DNA of 14,390 nucleotides from JBNKFQ01 sp050289385 (GTDB lineage Bacteria; Pseudomonadota; Gammaproteobacteria; Pseudomonadales; Porticoccaceae): assembly GCA_050289385.1 (NCBI GenBank), contig JBNKFQ010000100.1:1-14390 (forward strand), read 5' to 3'. The position numbers and the translations under genes were made by a program. Every line of letters starts with the position of its first letter. Within the stretch, counting starts at the first letter, position 1. Below, piece by piece: positions 6,042 through 12,331 of the stretch. The notes under the pieces were generated by a model that was given only the letters and a program-made list of their open reading frames with translations, was not told the origin of the DNA and did not search any database.

Positions 6042-8738
6042 TCAAAAATGGTAGGAAATATTCATCCCTACAGTGCGAGGACGCAGCTGAACCCCACCGC
6101 TCAAGATTGAGTTACCATACCAGGCTTCCACCCAAGTCAGGTCATCAGCATCAGTAAGATTACGAACAAAGACATCAATATTGACACCCTCCATACTGAT
6201 ACCACTCTTCAGATTAACCTGATGATAACCACCAGAGGTTGGAACTGATTCCTGCTGATTAATATAAGTATCGTATTCACCAACATAGGAATAATCGATG
6301 CGGGCAAAAGCATCATGGCCGAAGAGAGCAAAACCATGTTCGAGCGCAGCAGTGAAGTTGATATCCGCCGAGCCGGGCAAGTCGTCGCCATCACTGCCAA
6401 GAGAAGAGTCCCCTTTCAGTTGCGCTTTGTTATAGGAAATGCCGAGATCTAACCGCGTCATATCAGTCAAATACAAACTGGACTCCAGTTCCACTCCTTG
6501 CGACACAGACTCACCAGCGTTCGTCGTCCAGGAACCACAATTTGGTACCGCCAAGATAACGGTCACCGGCAAACCTGTCCAGTTAATTCTATAAGCGGCG
6601 GCATTGACACTTACGCGACCATCGGCAAAAGAACCCTTGTAACCAAATTCAAAATTGTCGGTGTTATCGGGTTCGACGTCCTTAATCGGAGCTTCACCGC
6701 CGCCAACAGTTTCATAGGCACCGTTGCCATCTGCATCGCAATAGTCATATTTTGGAGTAACCGGGCCACCTAATCGAAAACCCTGGGCAAACTGTGCATA
6801 AATCAATGTTCCGTCCATGGGCTTCCAACTCAGATTCGCTTTGTAATTCTCCCCGGAAAAACTACCCGCTACGTCATAATATAGAACTGGCTCCCAGCTC
6901 CACGCATTCCAATATCCTTGCGAATAACCCGCCCCCCACTGGTCATATTCAAAGTAGCGTACTCCCGCTGTCGCTGTCAGTTGGTCAGTGATGTCATAGG
7001 AAAGCTCACCAAAAACAGCTCTTTGCTTATGCTCAAAGGCGGAATACCATGCATAAATATAATCGTCTTCAAACGCTACAGGATAATCTGCCGGAGCGCA
7101 GCAATCTAACAAACCGGACACCGCAGCAGCTTCCATCTCGCGGTTTCCAGCAAAATCTTCAGAATAAGTGCGCCCACCTTCTTGTTCTTCATAGTAGGCA
7201 CCGGCCAGGATCTGTAACGGTCCATCAAATTGGGAAGCAAACCGCACTTCTTGAGTAAAACGCTTATTCTCGCTGAAGTTGCTACCTACTCCGGGAAATG
7301 TCGCAAAAGCAGACCAGTCAAAAGAATACTCTCCTTCCTGGTCAAGCCAGGAAGAGGCACTATGCAGGCTACCCCAACCAAAGTCATAATCTGCTACAAG
7401 ACTGGTAACACTTGTCTCAGTGCTCCGCCCCTCCAACTCCAGTGGGGACAACTCCGGGGCACCCAATCCTGGAACTCCCACAGGGAATGAAAAATTGTTT
7501 CTTGGCAAAAAACGAGGAGATTGCTGGAAACCACCGGGCAAATTCAGCTCCGACTCAAGGAGCCCATCCTGATCGACGTTCTGCCAGGCATAACCAAGCG
7601 AAATTTCCAGTTCCTCCACTGGATTCCACATTGCGGCAAGACGTATGCCTTTGGTGGATGTTGCTCCGATATCATCCGTGATTATTGGCGTACCACCAAA
7701 AGTGGCCAATTTGCCAAAAGCACCGCTATAGTCGCTATTGTCCTCTGGGGTTATGCTCTTTAGATAACCGCTGTCATGCATGCGATAGGCGACAGCGCGT
7801 AGCGCAAGTTTATCCTGAATTATCGGCACATTAACGACAGCTTCCACACGGGAGTTGTCGCTGCCCAAATTACCGGTATTGGAATATCCGACGGCCAACT
7901 GCCCACTAAACTGTGTCGCATCTGGCGCGACCGGAATTGTCCGCACGACTCCTCCCATAGCGTCGGCACCATAAAGCGTACCCTGGGGGCCCCTCAGTAC
8001 TTCTACCCGCTCTATATCCACCATGCGCAAATCGACATTAGCTCTGTTGGGGCCAATACTTAATCCTCCTACCGGAACTTCCCCAAAGTAAACACCGGTT
8101 GCTGCTCTTTCCCTTTGCGTGGAACTGGAAAGACCCCGAATAACAATGGAACTGGTGCCTGCACCCATGTCCTGCATTGTTACACCAGGTACCGTACTCA
8201 AATAGTCACTCATGCTGAGGATGCCACGCTTATTGATTGTCTCATTTCCCAATACCGTGATTGATAGCGCCGTATCCTGCAATCGAGTATCCCGTTTAGT
8301 AGCAGTAACAATCATTTCTTCGATTTCTTGTTGACGATCCCGAACGCGCTCACGATTGTTACTCTCAGCAGTACCGGAATTACTTACTCCCTGCTCAATA
8401 ATTACAGTATTGGTATTTACAAAACGATATTCCAGGCCCGTACCCGCCAATAATTGATTCAGCGCTTCTTGCGCACTGAGGTTCCCACTAACTGCAACAG
8501 ACAAAAGATTACCTGTATTTGCAGCAGAACTTGCAACCTGCAAACCGGATTGGGCACCAAAAAATTCCAGTGCTTGCCCCAGGTTCTGAGCAGGAATATT
8601 AAATTTAAAAGATTGTTCGGCGTAAAGTGGCCCAGCTGCCAAGGTACAAAGTAGAGCGATAGTGCTACCCGATGTGCGAACAGACGTACAAAATGTTGTC
8701 TTTAACATCGTGGATTTAAAAAACTTATGTGCGTTCAT
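6042..8738 (-). CDS. TonB-dependent outer-membrane receptor with N-terminal STN signalling domain
   Basis: Outer-membrane receptor of 898 aa that imports a scarce ligand using TonB energy and also signals its presence. The signal peptide spans about 1-40 (PLYA|EQ). An STN domain (about 43-115) is the part that contacts an anti-sigma regulator in FecA-type receptors. A charged linker leads to a TonB-box-like EMIVTAT (141-147), then the plug (about 150-275) with RGPQGTLYGADAMGG (249-263). The beta-barrel runs to a terminal aromatic (YHF), as expected for outer-membrane assembly. ATG 8738 is chosen because GGGAGAG lies 5 bases upstream; a TTG directly before it is less likely. The gene lies 268 bp downstream of fecR on the same strand, completing a sigma/anti-sigma/receptor module. 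Iron-siderophore is the commonest ligand for such modules, but no Fur box was found, so other ligands, including peptides or glycans, remain open. Confidence 0.95.
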   Translation of the reverse strand: MNAHKFFKSTMLKTTFCTSVRTSGSTIALLCTLAAGPLYAEQSFKFNIPAQNLGQALEFFGAQSGLQVASSAANTGNLLSVAVSGNLSAQEALNQLLAGTGLEYRFVNTNTVIIEQGVSNSGTAESNNRERVRDRQQEIEEMIVTATKRDTRLQDTALSITVLGNETINKRGILSMSDYLSTVPGVTMQDMGAGTSSIVIRGLSSSTQRERAATGVYFGEVPVGGLSIGPNRANVDLRMVDIERVEVLRGPQGTLYGADAMGGVVRTIPVAPDATQFSGQLAVGYSNTGNLGSDNSRVEAVVNVPIIQDKLALRAVAYRMHDSGYLKSITPEDNSDYSGAFGKLATFGGTPIITDDIGATSTKGIRLAAMWNPVEELEISLGYAWQNVDQDGLLESELNLPGGFQQSPRFLPRNNFSFPVGVPGLGAPELSPLELEGRSTETSVTSLVADYDFGWGSLHSASSWLDQEGEYSFDWSAFATFPGVGSNFSENKRFTQEVRFASQFDGPLQILAGAYYEEQEGGRTYSEDFAGNREMEAAAVSGLLDCCAPADYPVAFEDDYIYAWYSAFEHKQRAVFGELSYDITDQLTATAGVRYFEYDQWGAGYSQGYWNAWSWEPVLYYDVAGSFSGENYKANLSWKPMDGTLIYAQFAQGFRLGGPVTPKYDYCDADGNGAYETVGGGEAPIKDVEPDNTDNFEFGYKGSFADGRVSVNAAAYRINWTGLPVTVILAVPNCGSWTTNAGESVSQGVELESSLYLTDMTRLDLGISYNKAQLKGDSSLGSDGDDLPGSADINFTAALEHGFALFGHDAFARIDYSYVGEYDTYINQQESVPTSGGYHQVNLKSGISMEGVNIDVFVRNLTDADDLTWVEAWYGNSILSGGVQLRPRTVGMNISYHF

Positions 8739-8855
8739 CAAGTCTCTCCCGATTTATGCTTGTGAGGCGCCTTTTAGAGAAAAATTACATACACTTATTA
8801 GTTACCTCATTCACAAAGACGCATCGGGTTGGGGGAACCCTAAAAATTTCTTGAA

Positions 8856-8883
8856 TCGGAAGTCAGAAGTCGGAGGTCGGAAG
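8856..8883 (+). repeat. imperfect heptamer array, four copies of TCGGAAG
   Basis: Four consecutive 7-bp units: TCGGAAG, TCAGAAG, TCGGAGG, TCGGAAG. Two of the four have one substitution. The array is inverted relative to the perfect array at 8950-8998, so the two can pair into a stem of about 28 bp around a 66-nt loop. It lies in the fecR-receptor intergenic region. Confidence 0.85.
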
Positions 8884-8920
8884 TGGCTCGCATCCGCTCA
8901 CTAAAAATGTATTCAACGCC

Positions 8921-8947
8921 GGGCCGAGTGAAGCAAAGGCCCTTTTT
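8921..8947 (+). other. small hairpin with T-tract in the loop between heptamer arrays
   Basis: GGGCC (8921-8925) and GGCCC (8938-8942) can pair around a 12-nt loop, followed on the plus strand by five T. It looks like a weak terminator pointing right, but no plus-strand gene precedes it. It sits in the loop of the larger structure formed by the two inverted arrays. The rest of 8739-8949 holds the receptor leader and no gene. Confidence 0.3.
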
Positions 8948-8949
8948 CG

Positions 8950-8998
8950 CTTCCGACTTCCGACTTCCGACTTCCGACTTCCGACTTCCGACTTCCGA
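8950..8998 (+). repeat. perfect heptamer array, seven copies of CTTCCGA
   Basis: Seven exact tandem copies of CTTCCGA plus a partial CT end 8 bp before the fecR stop codon, that is, just downstream of fecR in its own direction. The reverse-complement unit is TCGGAAG, the same as the inverted array at 8856-8883 and one base different from TTGGAAG at 10769-10810. Perfect identity between copies indicates recent expansion or ongoing slippage. No function is known. Confidence 0.95.
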
Positions 8999-9006
8999 CT
9001 CAACAA

Positions 9007-10020
9007 TCATCTACTCCGATCATGCGTAAGCAATACCATGTTTTTCTCCTCCACCGCCTGCACCGGAAACAATAACCTAATCGTTTGAATAACGGTTTCG
9101 GGATCATCCGCATTAAATGTGCCCTGCAACTTGTACTGATCCAATCCGTCCACCACAATAATTTTGCGACTGGAGTGACGATTCAGTTCCTCTGCCACTT
9201 TGGACAATGGCTCATTCCTGAACACCAGACGACCCTGAGTCCACTCGCCTGCCACACCGGCATCAATGATCACTGGCCCGGAAATTTTGCCACCTGACGA
9301 CAGTACGACTTGCTGCAATGGTTGCAGAACAATACGTTTTTCTTCGGCGCTTTCTACATTGTTTTTAACTTCTACCGAACCACTGAGCAAGGTAACGGCT
9401 GCAGTACCAGACAAGCTGCGCACATCAAATACAGTGCCGAGAGCAGTGACAGAACCATGGGCAGTGTCGACAACAAATGGATGATTAACCTCAGGTGCAA
9501 CGGTAAATCGCGCCTGACCATTTAACAGAATTAAATGACGGCGAGTTTCATCATATTCCACAGAAAGGCGGGTAGCTGCATCCAGCAACACTTGTGATCC
9601 ATCCACCAGATTCACAGTGCGGCGTTCACCGACACTGGTAGTATAAAATTTTGTTTTCTCCGGGGGTGTACCAGAAGGATTAAGCAACATTGCAGCAACG
9701 GTAACAAACACCACCACACTGGCTGCAATAGCTGCAGGACGCCAACGAGATTTAATCTCCGGTTGCCGGGCTTGAGCCAACATGGCATCAAACTCAGGAT
9801 CAGAACCCAGGTCACCGAGCATATAGCCGGTTTTCGCCCACAGTGCTTCGGCATTATCGTATGCCTCGCCGTGGCTCGGGTCTTCTAGCCGCCATTTGGC
9901 AAATGCAGCACGATCCCTGCTGTGACAAGCAGGTGCAGACAATCGTACCAGCCAGCGCTCGGCTTCTGACATAAGGCGATCTTCGTCCAATATTGTCTTT
10001 TTCAGCTTTTCACTGGTCAT
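9007..10020 (-). CDS. FecR family anti-sigma regulator
   Basis: Inner-membrane signal transducer of 337 aa that holds or activates the partner ECF sigma factor when the receptor is loaded. The cytoplasmic N terminus (about 12-70; ERWLVRLSAP, FAKWRLEDPSHGEAY) is the DUF4880 sigma-binding region. A single membrane helix lies at about 94-113. The periplasmic FecR domain (about 126-218) contains GERRTVNLVDGSQVLLDA (131-148) and GTVFDVR (195-201). The C-terminal part (about 262-335; FRNEPLSKVAEELNRHS) resembles an STN/secretin-type fold that should meet the receptor's STN domain. The start overlaps the sigma stop as ATGA (10017-10020), a sign of translational coupling. The stop is followed 8 bp later by the heptamer array. 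Confidence 0.95.
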   Translation of the reverse strand: MTSEKLKKTILDEDRLMSEAERWLVRLSAPACHSRDRAAFAKWRLEDPSHGEAYDNAEALWAKTGYMLGDLGSDPEFDAMLAQARQPEIKSRWRPAAIAASVVVFVTVAAMLLNPSGTPPEKTKFYTTSVGERRTVNLVDGSQVLLDAATRLSVEYDETRRHLILLNGQARFTVAPEVNHPFVVDTAHGSVTALGTVFDVRSLSGTAAVTLLSGSVEVKNNVESAEEKRIVLQPLQQVVLSSGGKISGPVIIDAGVAGEWTQGRLVFRNEPLSKVAEELNRHSSRKIIVVDGLDQYKLQGTFNADDPETVIQTIRLLFPVQAVEEKNMVLLTHDRSR

Positions 10021-10595
10021 TTCCGTGTTCCCTTACCCAAAGACGCACGCCCCCCTTCATACCCTAATTTTTTTCGAATATGGGCAAGCGCGTCACTGAT
10101 ATATTTTTCGACACTTTTCACCGACACCCCCATATGCCTGGCGATATCGCGGTAATTCATCTCATCCATACGGCTTAGCAAAAACGCCTGCCTCTGTTTG
10201 GCCGGCATGGACTGGAGGCTGTGTTTGAATAAGGCGAGGGACTCATCGCCCTGAATAATATGATCCTGGGAAGGTGCAGGGTCTGCAAGCACGGCATCTT
10301 CAACAGGTATATGTTTGTCCTCTTGCCGAAAGGCATTGCGCCGTCCACGATCCTTGAGAATATTTTCGGCAATACGAAACAGAAAGGCGCGAAGATTACT
10401 GACAGTGTCCAGATTGTCATATTTGAGCAGTCGCAAGTAAGTTTCCTGCTCAATATCTTCCCTGTCTGTAAGTTCACTAACGCGAGAGGCCAGAAAACGC
10501 TGCAAATGAGGCCCATGCTCAGCAATAATCGCGTCCATGACCGCTTTTTCACTGGCGGTCAGGCCATCGATATGTTTGCTCCCCTCTGTCATCAT
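10017..10595 (-). CDS. ECF RNA polymerase sigma factor, FecI-like
   Basis: Alternative sigma factor of 192 aa. Region 2 (about 28-92) includes LTDREDIEQETYLRLL (42-57) and NLRAFLFRIAENILKD (67-82). Region 4 (about 118-176) has the helix-turn-helix MNYRDIARHMGVSVKSVEKYISDAL (146-170, in part). With FecR and the receptor it forms a cell-surface signalling module. It should direct polymerase to the receptor promoter, but no canonical FecI-type promoter was recognised upstream of the receptor. Two ATG codons in tandem (10595, 10592) begin the frame and either may start it; the ribosome binding site is weak. A perfect TATAAT lies about 87 bp upstream. Confidence 0.95.
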   Translation of the reverse strand: MMTEGSKHIDGLTASEKAVMDAIIAEHGPHLQRFLASRVSELTDREDIEQETYLRLLKYDNLDTVSNLRAFLFRIAENILKDRGRRNAFRQEDKHIPVEDAVLADPAPSQDHIIQGDESLALFKHSLQSMPAKQRQAFLLSRMDEMNYRDIARHMGVSVKSVEKYISDALAHIRKKLGYEGGRASLGKGTRK

Positions 10596-10657
10596 TATTC
10601 ATATTCCAGGTCTACTGCCGCTGGCGGAATTTCAGGCCGACTTTCAGATTGTAGTTT

Positions 10658-10668
10658 GTAAAGTTTAC
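10658..10668. promoter_or_regulatory. 11-bp palindrome in the sigma gene leader, candidate operator
   Basis: GTAAA-G-TTTAC is perfectly symmetric (arms 5 bp, 1-bp centre). It lies about 14 bp downstream of the TATAAT element at 10682-10687, near the expected transcription start of the sigma gene, where a repressor would act. It is short and AT-rich, so chance is not excluded. Confidence 0.25.
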
Positions 10669-10681
10669 TCCAGAAATCAGG

Positions 10682-10687
10682 ATTATA
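10682..10687 (-). promoter_or_regulatory. TATAAT -10 element upstream of the ECF sigma gene
   Basis: On the minus strand this is an exact TATAAT hexamer. The -35 region is poor: CTGCCG at an 18-bp spacing matches only three of six bases. It is nevertheless the best housekeeping-type promoter signal for the sigma/anti-sigma pair and would give a leader of about 80 nt. Confidence 0.35.
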
Positions 10688-10768
10688 AAGTTCGGCAAAC
10701 AATAGCGGCAGTATGTTACATGGGTGTTGTGGGTTGAATCCACACCAAATGCGTTATCAACAGGAGAA

Positions 10769-10810
10769 TTGGAAGTTGGAAGTTGGAAGTTGGAAGTTGG
10801 AAGTTGGAAG
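10769..10810 (+). repeat. perfect heptamer array, six copies of TTGGAAG
   Basis: Six exact tandem copies of TTGGAAG lie in the 288-bp gap between the esterase stop (10884) and the sigma start (10595). The unit differs by one base (T for C) from the TCGGAAG family near the fecR end and is inverted relative to the array at 8950-8998. It lies upstream of the TATAAT element. A minus-strand reading frame that crosses it is only a product of the repeat. Confidence 0.95.
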
Positions 10811-10852
10811 GGAATATCGTGGCTTGTGGTTAAGAATGGAATAAGCTGAAGA

Positions 10853-10876
10853 GGCAGGCAGCTACAGCCACCTGCC
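10853..10876 (-). terminator. weak hairpin after the TPR esterase gene, possible terminator
   Basis: GGCAGG (10853-10858) and CCTGCC (10871-10876) form a 6-bp GC stem just downstream of the esterase stop. The following minus-strand bases (TCTTCAGCTTATT) are only moderately T-rich. It may reduce read-through into the sigma gene. Confidence 0.35.
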
Positions 10877-10883
10877 ATCAAAT

Positions 10884-12080
10884 TTATTCACCCTTCAAAT
10901 CTGCCAAAGAAGCGTCTACATAATTTGCCATTTTGGGCTCCAGCTCCAGGCTCTTTTCAAAGTGCTCGATTGCCTGTTGTTTCATACCCGCCTTTTTATA
11001 TATTTTGCCAGCAAGGTAGTGGGTGTAGGCTGAATCAGGATTTTTATCCAGGGTATATTGGTAATACTGCAACGCAGTATCGTAGTCCTTGTTTTCACCA
11101 GCAATTTGAGCAAGTTCCGAAATTACACCATCGGGTGGCGCCAATTCTATGTTATAAGCGGATAAATAATCGCGGTACCAGGCTTTGACAGCGTCCAGGC
11201 CGCGGATTGCTACCGATGGCGGAATATTTTTATAACCATCAAAAACCGACAGCAGACCATAGTACAGACTGGGAAGAACCACCGACCCATGATCTTCACC
11301 CTTAAATTGCTTGATTCCAAACTCGAGATTTTTTGAAGGGCTGGCTTGCATGGCGTAAGCAAATCGTTCACTGCCGGTTTCCATACTGGTATGCCCCGCC
11401 TCACCTTTTGGCGCGTGCTCTGCCATGGAAATAAACACCCGGTTGCGAATAGTACTGGTCGTTTTCAAATACTTCTCAGCCCGCTTGACCAGCTCGCCCC
11501 TGTCCCACCAGAGTCTGGGATCAACGGCAATGTGTGCCTGAAACAGGTTGGGCCGTTCCACAAAACTGTGCAAAGTGATCAAACCACCGAAAGAGTGTCC
11601 AACCAGCAAGCGAAAAGGCATGGGGTTGTACTTCGATTCAATTTCGGGGATCAGTTCTTTCTCAACAAAATCCAGGAAATCGTCACCACCACCACTGCTC
11701 TGATATTCCGGGTGATCTTCCTGGTCATCGAGATCAACGCCAGTCGTAGCATTGGTTGGCGTCAGATCGTGGGTTCGGTCTTTGGTATTGGGAATAGCAA
11801 CCAGAATCATCGCTGGAATCTGTGTATTCAGACTCATACGCTGCAGCATACCGGTGGCGTAATGAAAGTGGTAATTGCCGTCAAGCATGTAGACAACCGG
11901 GCAGGGAGAGCTGGCACCACCCTCTTCACAAGCCTTGGGCAAATAGACGGAGTAAGGACGCTCTTCGTCGAGGATTTCGGACTTCAGCGAGTAGTTTTTC
12001 CCAACCACCAGGGTATCTTCTCCCGCTGCGGACGTAATAGCGAACATCATCGCTACACCTGACAATAGATATTTCAACAC
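10884..12080 (-). CDS. secreted esterase-D/IroE-like alpha/beta hydrolase with C-terminal TPR
   Basis: Exported hydrolase of 398 aa. A signal peptide (about 1-20) precedes a 'putative esterase' fold: PYSVYLP (42-48), YMLDGNYHF (64-72), nucleophile GHSFGG (161-166, Ser163), a likely acid near Glu221 and His264 in GEDHGS. The same family includes esterase D, antigen 85 and siderophore esterases (Fes/IroE). From about 320 to 385 there are helical repeats with TPR spacing (DYDTALQYYQYTLDKNPDS, then AYTHYLAGKIYKKAG), suggesting a partner protein or dimer contact. The start is GTG 12080 with AGGAG six bases upstream; TTG 12077 is an alternative. The gene lies between a carboxypeptidase and the FecI/FecR/receptor genes on the same strand, so it may hydrolyse the imported ligand in the periplasm, for example an ester-type siderophore. 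That role is inference. Confidence 0.88.
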   Translation of the reverse strand: MLKYLLSGVAMMFAITSAAGEDTLVVGKNYSLKSEILDEERPYSVYLPKACEEGGASSPCPVVYMLDGNYHFHYATGMLQRMSLNTQIPAMILVAIPNTKDRTHDLTPTNATTGVDLDDQEDHPEYQSSGGGDDFLDFVEKELIPEIESKYNPMPFRLLVGHSFGGLITLHSFVERPNLFQAHIAVDPRLWWDRGELVKRAEKYLKTTSTIRNRVFISMAEHAPKGEAGHTSMETGSERFAYAMQASPSKNLEFGIKQFKGEDHGSVVLPSLYYGLLSVFDGYKNIPPSVAIRGLDAVKAWYRDYLSAYNIELAPPDGVISELAQIAGENKDYDTALQYYQYTLDKNPDSAYTHYLAGKIYKKAGMKQQAIEHFEKSLELEPKMANYVDASLADLKGE

Positions 12081-12090
12081 TGCTTGCTCC

Positions 12091-12110
12091 TAATGATTAA
12101 TAATGATTAA
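12091..12110 (+). repeat. 10-bp tandem duplication in the esterase leader
   Basis: TAATGATTAA is repeated twice in direct tandem immediately upstream of the esterase ribosome binding site. It is AT-rich, and in outline recalls Fur-type hexamer repeats, but alignment to the Fur consensus is poor. It may be an operator or simply an unstructured leader. Confidence 0.5.
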
Positions 12111-12120
12111 TACAGGTAAA

Positions 12121-12151
12121 AGTGCAGCCGACTATTTACTGCGGCTACACT
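12121..12151 (-). terminator. candidate terminator of the M14 carboxypeptidase gene
   Basis: AGTGCAGCCG (12121-12130) and CGGCTACACT (12142-12151) pair over ten positions with one mismatch around an 11-nt loop. On the minus strand the last stem base begins a TTTT run. The hairpin lies 181 bp after the carboxypeptidase stop and before the esterase start. The 12152-12331 stretch holds no gene; its only other structure is a hairpin at 12246-12265. Confidence 0.45.
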
Positions 12152-12245
12152 GTTTGGGTGGGCTCGAAACCGCCGATAGAGATACCACGCGTGTATTGGC
12201 ACACAATTCCGGCAAGGATATTGCGTCAGCATCAACCAAATTACA

Positions 12246-12265
12246 AGTTTGTGGAGGCACAAACT
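12246..12265. other. perfect 8-bp inverted repeat with 4-nt loop
   Basis: AGTTTGTG (12246-12253) and CACAAACT (12258-12265) are exact reverse complements around GAGG. The element is in the gap after the carboxypeptidase gene. It could be an RNA hairpin at the transcript end or a protein site; the T content after it on the minus strand is low. Confidence 0.45.
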
Positions 12266-12331
12266 GGCGGAACAGAACCCAAGTCTATGTTATATCGGCG
12301 TGCTCGTCAGTTGTGCCAACCATCGTTCAAA

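Noticed and set aside
8826..8840. GGGTT-GGGGG-AACCC hairpin as a terminator
   Set aside because: The stem is only five pairs and no T-tract follows on either strand.
8742..8850. FecI-type promoter for the receptor gene (CGTC with an upstream GG/GAAAT element)
   Set aside because: A CGTC is present on the minus strand but no GGAAC-like or GAAAT-like element lies at the right spacing, so it is not reported as a promoter.
10612..10881. 89-aa minus-strand reading frame across the heptamer array
   Set aside because: Its repeated QLPTSNF is the translation of the 7-bp repeat, and the rest has no recognisable features or good ribosome binding site.
11346..12062. 238-aa plus-strand frame antisense to the TPR esterase
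   Set aside because: Composition is unstructured and no start signals are seen; the opposite strand encodes a recognisable esterase.
2323..12080. Lasso-peptide import and cleavage locus (isopeptidase plus FecI/FecR/TonB receptor)
   Set aside because: The alpha/beta hydrolases are too short for the S9-type lasso isopeptidase and no precursor, cyclase or B-protein gene is present.
12085..12112. Fur box in front of the TPR esterase
   Set aside because: The AT-rich repeat recalls Fur hexamers, but aligned to the 19-bp consensus fewer than half of the bases match in any register. No better site was found upstream of the sigma or receptor genes.
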